A stretch of 46,622 nt of DNA, taken from an uncultured Oscillospiraceae bacterium (GTDB lineage Bacteria > Bacillota > Clostridia > Oscillospirales > Oscillospiraceae). Location: contig CALXDP010000014.1 of the NCBI GenBank assembly GCA_944387095.1, positions 1 to 46,622 on the forward strand. The letters run 5' to 3'. Shown here piece by piece: positions 42,319 to 46,622 of the stretch. A model generated the notes under the pieces. That model had not been told where the DNA came from. It was given only the letters and a program-made list of their open reading frames with translations, and made no database searches. The position numbers were made by a program, and so were the translations under genes. Numbering within the stretch: position 1 is the first letter of the stretch; each line of letters starts with the position of its first letter.

Positions 42319-42411
42319 ATGACAGGGAGGAAACAACGGAGCGCGATGGGCTGTGGGCCGCGGGCGAGTCCTGGCGCCCAGGCCGAAGAGCCTGGGCAGC
42401 CCCTGGCCTAG
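42319..42411 (+). CDS. Possible 30-residue leader peptide
   Basis: ATG 42319 preceded by a G-run (42305-42310) at 8 nt; encodes MTGRKQRSAMGCGPRASPG and ends PGQPLA. A GCCCAGGC/GCCTGGGC hairpin lies in its 3' half. It sits between the switch and the HU gene and could be a leader that couples translation to hairpin folding. Unsupported by any family. Confidence 0.3.
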   Translation: MTGRKQRSAMGCGPRASPGAQAEEPGQPLA

Positions 42412-42495
42412 AGAGGGAGGAAAGGGAGGCAGGCAGGGAATTGCCCGGCCTGCGGCCCAGGAGAGCAGTTCAAATGAGATGAAGGGGGGAACGCA

Positions 42496-42774
42496 TTGCA
42501 GAAACGGGAATTTATCAGCCGGGTGGCGGCCAAGACTGGGATGACCAAGATGGCCAGTGACCGGACGATGGACGCGGTGTTTCAGACGCTGGCAGAGGTG
42601 CTGGCGGAAGGGGACCGCTTCCAGATCACCGGCTTCGGGGTCTTCAACACCCGGCGGCGGGCCGCCCGGTCCGCCCTCAATCCCCGCACGGGGGGGCGCA
42701 TTTCTGTGTCCGCACAGACAATGCCTGTGTTTAAGCCGACCAAGTCCCTGCGGGAACGGCTGAACCGGCCCTGA
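42496..42774 (+). CDS. HU-family DNA-binding protein (copy 2)
   Basis: 92-aa HU-like protein. Helical body FISRVAAKTGMTKMASDRTMDAVFQTLAEVLAEGDRFQITGFGVF and arm TRRRAARSALNPRTGGRISVSAQTMPVFKPTKSLRERL, closer to standard HU than copy 1. TTG start at 42496 with GGGGGG about 7 nt upstream, the same odd start as copy 1. It follows the invertible segment and precedes the beta-helix gene by 45 nt, so both may be expressed from the flipped promoter. HU-type proteins help several site-specific recombinases, which suggests a feedback role. Confidence 0.92.
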   Translation: MQKREFISRVAAKTGMTKMASDRTMDAVFQTLAEVLAEGDRFQITGFGVFNTRRRAARSALNPRTGGRISVSAQTMPVFKPTKSLRERLNRP

Positions 42775-42819
42775 GGGGACAGACCAAGCACAGTACACAG
42801 AAAAGGAGATGGAACATAG

Positions 42820-44139
42820 ATGCCTAAAAATTATCCGGAAAAGAATAGGGGGCCGTTTATTGCATTTCGCATGTGGCTCATCATAGTGTCCGTTCTTTGC
42901 GCTCTGGGTATAATGTGGCCGGTGATAACTGGAACAGCCTATGCAGCGGAAGTGCAAGAGATACCTGTTGACACGGAAGAAGCGTTTAGAACGGCCATTG
43001 AACGAATCAATGCAGATGACACAGGGGACACAGAATATACCATTCGCCTAACGGATGACATTACATTAAGAGGCGAAAGAGCCGCGCAGATTAACACGAA
43101 CAACACGATTAACTTGTTAGGAGGCGGACACACTCTTGTTATCGAAGCCCAATACGGCATCATGGTACAAGGTACAGCGGTGCTAAATCTTGGGGGCGAG
43201 GATTATGAGGACACTCTGACTATTCTGGGGGTTCCGCATGATACGTCCACAACTACCAGTGGGCTTGGGCGACAAAGTTCGTTTATCACGATAAGCGACG
43301 GATGTACGCTCAACATGTACGATGGCGTAACGCTTAGCGATAACGAGGTGATTCAGGGAGGTACAGCTGGCGCTGGCGTTACTGTGCAGTATTCCGGTCG
43401 GAACGGCGAAAATAGCACTATTTTCAATATGTACGGCGGGGCCATCAAAAACAACACGACATATTTCGGCCTGGGCGCAGGTGTATCCGTCATGAACAAT
43501 TCATCAGACCGCGATCCTGTCCATGCGGTTTTTAATATGTATGGTGGCTTGATTGAAGGTAATACGATCCAAGAGACCTCTGGAGGTTACGTCAACGGTG
43601 CAGGCGTCTACTCGCAATTTGGTACCTTTAACATGTATGGCGGTGTCATCCGTGGAAACACTGCCCCTGGCTCTGGCGGCGGTATCTGCATCCTTCATGG
43701 GGCGTTCACCATGACTGCTGGAACAGTGGAAGAAAACACCTCTCAATATGGCGCAGGTGTCTACTTAAGCAACTCCTCTGTTCATATACAGGCGGCGGAA
43801 GGCAATTCCTGCATTGTTCAGAACAATAAGGCAACACACACTACCGAAGCAAGCTATGGCGGCGGATTCTATCTTTCCTCTTGTGAAAATGCCGTTATAT
43901 CCGGCGTAGAAATCACTGGCAATACGGTAGATACCACCGTGAATAACGGGCAAGGCGGAGCGGCGTACTTTTATGGTATGACAGGTTTGCAGATTGTTAA
44001 TCCAAGAAGCCACCTCTATGGCCTGGCAATTCAGGACTTTCCGGCGCATTCCCAGCCGATTTACACCACACTTACACCAAAATCAACCACATGGAGCCCT
44101 GACAACAAGTCCCAGGTCGGGCCGGTACTGCCGGTCTGA
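42820..44139 (+). CDS. Secreted right-handed beta-helix (pectate-lyase-like) protein
   Basis: 439-aa exported protein. A long N-region leads to a signal peptide ending AYA-A near residue 43 (MWLIIVSVLCALGIMWPVITGTAYA). The mature part is a repeating parallel beta-helix rich in NMYGG-type rungs (TIFNMYGGAIKNNTTYF, AVFNMYGGLIEGNTIQE, GTFNMYGGVIRGNTAPG, FTMTAGTVEENTSQYG). No SLH, LPXTG or other anchor is present, and the stop codon lies inside the terminator stem, which suggests the gene has lost a longer C-terminus. Likely a surface adhesin or carbohydrate-binding/degrading protein. Good SD (AAAAGGAG) precedes ATG 42820. Confidence 0.8.
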   Translation: MPKNYPEKNRGPFIAFRMWLIIVSVLCALGIMWPVITGTAYAAEVQEIPVDTEEAFRTAIERINADDTGDTEYTIRLTDDITLRGERAAQINTNNTINLLGGGHTLVIEAQYGIMVQGTAVLNLGGEDYEDTLTILGVPHDTSTTTSGLGRQSSFITISDGCTLNMYDGVTLSDNEVIQGGTAGAGVTVQYSGRNGENSTIFNMYGGAIKNNTTYFGLGAGVSVMNNSSDRDPVHAVFNMYGGLIEGNTIQETSGGYVNGAGVYSQFGTFNMYGGVIRGNTAPGSGGGICILHGAFTMTAGTVEENTSQYGAGVYLSNSSVHIQAAEGNSCIVQNNKATHTTEASYGGGFYLSSCENAVISGVEITGNTVDTTVNNGQGGAAYFYGMTGLQIVNPRSHLYGLAIQDFPAHSQPIYTTLTPKSTTWSPDNKSQVGPVLPV

Positions 44140-44151
44140 CCTGGGGCTTTT
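44111..44151 (+). terminator. Terminator overlapping the end of the beta-helix gene
   Basis: CCCAGGTCGGGCCGG (44111-44125), loop TACTG, CCGGTCTGACCTGGG (44131-44145) with two G-U pairs, then GCTTTT. The TGA stop (44137-44139) is in the 3' arm. Confidence 0.88.
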
Positions 44152-44166
44152 CTGCGTTGCGCTATA

Positions 44167-44571
44167 TCACATTTTTTGTATTCTACCTTTTAAGTCTAAA
44201 ATATTCCGGTGAATCGCCTGAATGGTTTCTGCAAACAGGTCATCACCGTGTCCTGTCGGATCGTCAAGCCCCCAATCCTCCCGGTGCTTGCAGGGCAGAT
44301 AGGGGCAGGCCACATTGCACCCCATCGTTATGACAATGTCTACGGGCGGAAGTTCGTTCAGCAATTTGCTATATTGCGTCTGCGCCATGTCAATCCCATA
44401 GAGTTGTTTTATCAGCCGAACTGCGTCCTGGTTGATCTGTGGTACGGTTTCCGTACCGGCAGAGTAACTTTCAAATACGTCGGAGGCCAGATACGTTCCG
44501 AGCGCCTCTGCGATCTGGCTCCGGCAGGAATTGTGGACGCAGATAAACGCCACTTTTGGCTTTTGGCTCAT
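44167..44571 (-). CDS. arsC: Arsenate reductase ArsC, thioredoxin-coupled type
   Basis: 134-aa low-molecular-weight phosphatase-fold arsenate reductase. The P-loop has C11 in ICVHNSCRSQIAEAL; the redox relay cysteines C85, C89 and C94 lie in MGCNVACPYLPCKH; DWGLDDPTG carries the catalytic Asp. Reduces arsenate to arsenite using thioredoxin. It ends the operon permease - thioredoxin-like - arsC and starts 4 nt after the thioredoxin-like gene stop; that neighbour may be its electron donor. Confidence 0.95.
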   Translation of the reverse strand: MSQKPKVAFICVHNSCRSQIAEALGTYLASDVFESYSAGTETVPQINQDAVRLIKQLYGIDMAQTQYSKLLNELPPVDIVITMGCNVACPYLPCKHREDWGLDDPTGHGDDLFAETIQAIHRNILDLKGRIQKM

Positions 44572-44574
44572 GGG

Positions 44575-44916
44575 TTATCCCCTGACCTTCTGAATGAGGG
44601 CTTTGGCCTCGTCTTTTTTCAAAACCTTGTCATAGGACACCACCTTGCCATCTACCACAAGGGCAGGGGTGGTCATCACGCCATAGGCGGCGATCTGCGA
44701 GAAGTCTGTTACATGGTCTATGGTCGTGTCCATATTCAGTTCCGCGAGCGCCGCTTTGGTGGCATCTTCCAACGCATGACACTTCGCGCAGCCAGCCCCC
44801 AGCACTTTGATCCCAGCAGTTGTTTTTGCGGCCTCTGCCTGGGCCATCTTTTCGGGTGTGCAGCCGCTCCCACAGCAACAACTTTTTTCCTCTTTCTTCT
44901 TGTGAAACAGTCCCAT
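44575..44916 (-). CDS. Small thioredoxin/glutaredoxin-fold protein with Cys-rich N-terminus
   Basis: 113 aa. The C-terminal ~78 residues are a small thioredoxin-fold domain of the redox-active disulfide type (GIKVLGAGCAKCHALEDAT; C43 and C46 active pair; TPALVVDGKVVSYDK cis-Pro region). The N-terminus KSCCCGSGCTPEK has four cysteines (C13, C14, C15, C19), a likely metal(loid)-binding patch. Together with the ArsP-like permease and ArsC it probably handles reduced arsenic species or reduces ArsC. Confidence 0.88.
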   Translation of the reverse strand: MGLFHKKKEEKSCCCGSGCTPEKMAQAEAAKTTAGIKVLGAGCAKCHALEDATKAALAELNMDTTIDHVTDFSQIAAYGVMTTPALVVDGKVVSYDKVLKKDEAKALIQKVRG

Positions 44917-44935
44917 TGCGAATTACCTCCTTAGA

Positions 44936-45937
44936 TTAAATCAAAATGAATTGAAACGCATTGAACAGATAGCCGACCAAAATAATGCCAACCGCACAAA
45001 CGCCAATGAACAGCGCCAGCAGTTTGGGTTTCACAGCCTTGCGGAGCATGATAAGGGACGGCAGGGACAAGGTAGTAACCGCCATCATAAAGGAAAGAAC
45101 GGTCCCCAGTTGTGCCCCCTTAGAAAGTAAAGCCTCTGCAACAGGAATGGTGCCGAAAATATCCGCGTACATGGGGATACCAACGATCGTAGCGAGGATC
45201 ACGCCAAAAGGATTGTTGCTGCCAAGTACGGTTTCGATCCAACTTTCCGGTATCCAGTTGTGGATCAGCGCACCGATCCCGACACCAATCAGAATATAGG
45301 GGAACACCTTCTTGAAGGTGCCAAGCATTTGTTCCTTTGCATAGGTGAGCCTTTCCCGGATCGTCAGGTCAGGAGACTCAATATCAACGCTGCCAGCCGA
45401 AAGCACAAAACTTTCAACGTGCTTTTCCATATGCAGTTTCTCAATCATGGTGCCGCCGATCACCGCGATCACAAGCCCAAGGATCACATAGACGATCGCC
45501 ACTTTTGCACCGAAAATGCTCATTAACAAGACAAGACTTCCTAAATCGACCATCGGTGATGAAATCAAAAAGGAGAACGTCACACCCAAGGGAAGTCCCG
45601 CGCTGGTAAAACCAATGAACAGCGGGATAGATGAGCAGGAGCAAAAGGGGGTCACTGTTCCCAGCAGAGCGGAGATGATGTTCGCCCAGATCCCATGAAA
45701 ACGACCTAAAATGCGCTTACTTCGCTCTGGCGGAAAATAACTTTGAATATAGGAGATTGCAAAAATCAATACGCAGAGCAGCACCGTGATTTTCAAGACA
45801 TCGTAGATAAAAAACTGGACGCTGCCGCCAATGCGCCCATTTACATCCAAGCCCAGTGCCGACAGCCCTATGCCGAGAAGTTCGTTCAGCCATTTCATGC
45901 CAAGCACCTGATCTTGAATAAAGTCCCATACGCCCAT
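44936..45937 (-). CDS. Permease of the ArsP / DUF318 family
   Basis: 333-aa membrane protein with about eight hydrophobic segments in two halves. The family motif TPFCSCSSIPLFIGFTSAG (paired cysteines) is present and the second half repeats the fold (ATIVGIPMYADIFGTIPVAEALLSKG). ArsP members export trivalent organoarsenicals; others in the family export metals. A cytoplasmic loop of about 45 residues links the halves. It is the first gene of the operon, preceded by an ArsR-type operator (45972-45987). Confidence 0.9.
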   Translation of the reverse strand: MGVWDFIQDQVLGMKWLNELLGIGLSALGLDVNGRIGGSVQFFIYDVLKITVLLCVLIFAISYIQSYFPPERSKRILGRFHGIWANIISALLGTVTPFCSCSSIPLFIGFTSAGLPLGVTFSFLISSPMVDLGSLVLLMSIFGAKVAIVYVILGLVIAVIGGTMIEKLHMEKHVESFVLSAGSVDIESPDLTIRERLTYAKEQMLGTFKKVFPYILIGVGIGALIHNWIPESWIETVLGSNNPFGVILATIVGIPMYADIFGTIPVAEALLSKGAQLGTVLSFMMAVTTLSLPSLIMLRKAVKPKLLALFIGVCAVGIILVGYLFNAFQFILI

Positions 45938-45971
45938 ACAAAAACCTCACTTTCCATTTCATGGACAACAT

Positions 45972-45987
45972 ATCAAAACTTTTTGAT
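45972..45987. promoter_or_regulatory. ArsR-type operator upstream of the permease
   Basis: ATCAAAACTTTTTGAT, a 16-nt dyad matching the operator upstream of arsR in both half-sites (ATCAAA/TTTGAT or TTTTGAT), 35 nt before the permease start. Confidence 0.75.
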
Positions 45988-46001
45988 GTATTGTGCCGAA
46001 G

Positions 46002-46030
46002 GAAACGCCATCTAAATTAGATGGCGTTTC
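46002..46030 (-). terminator. Terminator of arsR
   Basis: GAAACGCCATCT (46002-46013), loop AAATT, AGATGGCGTTTC (46019-46030), touching the arsR stop. It separates arsR from the permease operon. Confidence 0.7.
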
Positions 46031-46344
46031 TATCCACAACGGGGACAGGTACTCTCTTGTTCTACATCTGCAGTTGTCAATTTTTTCAGCAGTTCTATTG
46101 CATAGTCCCTACCTGAAGAACTCAGTCGGTAGTGCGTCCATTTTCCCTCTTGACGACTGACGACAATGCCGGAATCGCAGAGGATTTTCATATGGTAAGA
46201 GAGGCCGGACTGCGTTAAGTCCAACGGCTCTTGCAGGACACAAGCACACTTTTCACCGCTCCTTAACTGTTCCAGGATTGCAAGCCGCTTCGGATCGCAG
46301 AGAGCCTTGAATACTTTTGCCTGTTCCTGATACGCTGTCCCCAT
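46030..46344 (-). CDS. arsR: ArsR-family metalloregulatory repressor
   Basis: 104-aa winged-helix repressor. VFKALCDPKRLAILEQLRSGEKCACVLQEPLDLTQSGLSYHMKILCDSGIV is the ArsR/SmtB core; C33 and C35 of EKCACVL are the alpha3 arsenite-binding site. An additional CPRC pair (C100, C103) ends the protein, unusual and perhaps a second thiolate site. It likely represses itself and the permease operon through the two matching operators; arsenite or antimonite would release it. Confidence 0.95.
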   Translation of the reverse strand: MGTAYQEQAKVFKALCDPKRLAILEQLRSGEKCACVLQEPLDLTQSGLSYHMKILCDSGIVVSRQEGKWTHYRLSSSGRDYAIELLKKLTTADVEQESTCPRCG

Positions 46345-46357
46345 GTTCTCACCTCAC

Positions 46358-46373
46358 ATCAAATAATTTTGAT
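46358..46373. promoter_or_regulatory. ArsR-type operator at the arsR promoter
   Basis: ATCAAATAATTTTGAT, lying at the predicted start site, so bound ArsR would block transcription of its own gene. Confidence 0.8.
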
Positions 46374-46379
46374 ATGACT

Positions 46380-46408
46380 AGTATATGCAAGAGATAGCGA
46401 TTTGTCAA
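46380..46408 (-). promoter_or_regulatory. Predicted promoter of arsR
   Basis: Minus strand TTGACA (46408-46403), 17-nt spacer, TATACT (46385-46380). Close to consensus. Confidence 0.8.
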
Positions 46409-46523
46409 CGGGTATTTTTCACTTCAATCTCCAAGTTGGTAAAATTTTAGTTTCCCCCTATTTTTGTGATAACTGGAAAGAAACTTGTATATTGTAAGCT
46501 AGACCTAAATTGGCAAAGAGAAA

Positions 46524-46622
46524 TCAGGTCACAACAGCAGGGCGGTTCTTCATCGCAAGACACATCAGGCTTACATCAACATCAGGGCGGCAGGGTGCCG
46601 CACCAATCTCAGGGATCAGAAA
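46524..46622 (-). CDS. Possible C-terminal end of an unidentified protein (partial)
   Basis: A minus-strand frame (LIPEIGAAPCRPDVDVSLMC then AMKNRPAVVT and a stop at 46526-46524) enters from the right edge. Too short to identify. Confidence 0.3.
   Translation of the reverse strand, partial: FLIPEIGAAPCRPDVDVSLMCLAMKNRPAVVT

Noticed and set aside
44209-44934. Plus frame opposite arsC and the thioredoxin-like gene
   Set aside because: Shadow of two well-identified minus-strand genes.

Overview
The window looks like a chromosomal segment of a high-GC, anaerobic, low-GC-type-phylum Firmicute, most likely a gut Oscillospiraceae relative (Flavonifractor / Pseudoflavonifractor / Lawsonibacter type). 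This is inferred from GC-rich Clostridia-like proteins (FtsH, RlmB, an ABC galactose system, an SLH-anchored subtilase), strong Shine-Dalgarno sites, several TTG/GTG starts, an agr quorum-sensing locus and a Spo0A-type output domain. No rRNA or tRNA gene and no CRISPR array was seen.

Layout. 1-9.4 kb: housekeeping block with divergent ftsH (partial) and a tight + strand run of rlmB, a membrane protein that reads as a catalytically dead P-type ATPase, a leucyl aminopeptidase, cutC and a transglutaminase-like protein. 9.5-14.3 kb: a galactose-type ABC importer (mglB-mglA-mglC). Its binding protein appears circularly permuted, and its permease carries a ~215-residue coiled-coil N-terminal extension. 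14.4-20.1 kb: a minus-strand catabolic operon (CitMHS transporter, AtuA/DUF1446 protein, separate AtuA C-terminal-like protein, acetoacetate-decarboxylase-like enzyme) with a near-consensus sigma-54 promoter, divergent from a PAS-sigma54 activator gene whose leader holds three repeats that may be enhancer sites. 20.1-21.7 kb: HU-like gene, several strong hairpins and a decayed gene. 21.7-28.5 kb: one 2251-residue cell-surface subtilase with PA, dockerin-like, Ig-like, cohesin-like and three SLH domains. 28.8-34.3 kb: LysR regulator and a redox cluster (flavodoxin/cyclophilin-like lipoprotein, CMD protein, flavin reductase, cupin, aldo/keto reductase). 34.5-35.7 kb: amidase-domain lipoprotein.

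35.9-40.8 kb is a more AT-rich signalling island on the minus strand. It holds agrA-agrC, a receiver-less Spo0A C-terminal-domain protein, agrB and a short agrD (55 aa) encoding a cyclic autoinducer precursor, with an XRE regulator divergent from agrA and tandem repeats between them. 41.2-44.1 kb looks like a phase-variation module. A tyrosine recombinase (N-terminus apparently frameshifted) is followed at once by a 244-bp segment bounded by perfect 20-bp inverted repeats. That segment holds a strong promoter, now facing away from the downstream genes, and a strong terminator facing them; beyond it lie a second HU-like gene and a secreted beta-helix protein. As sequenced, the switch would be OFF. 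44.2-46.4 kb is an arsenic/metalloid resistance block (arsR, ArsP-type permease, Cys-rich thioredoxin-like protein, arsC) with two matching ArsR-type operators. A partial unidentified reading frame ends the window.
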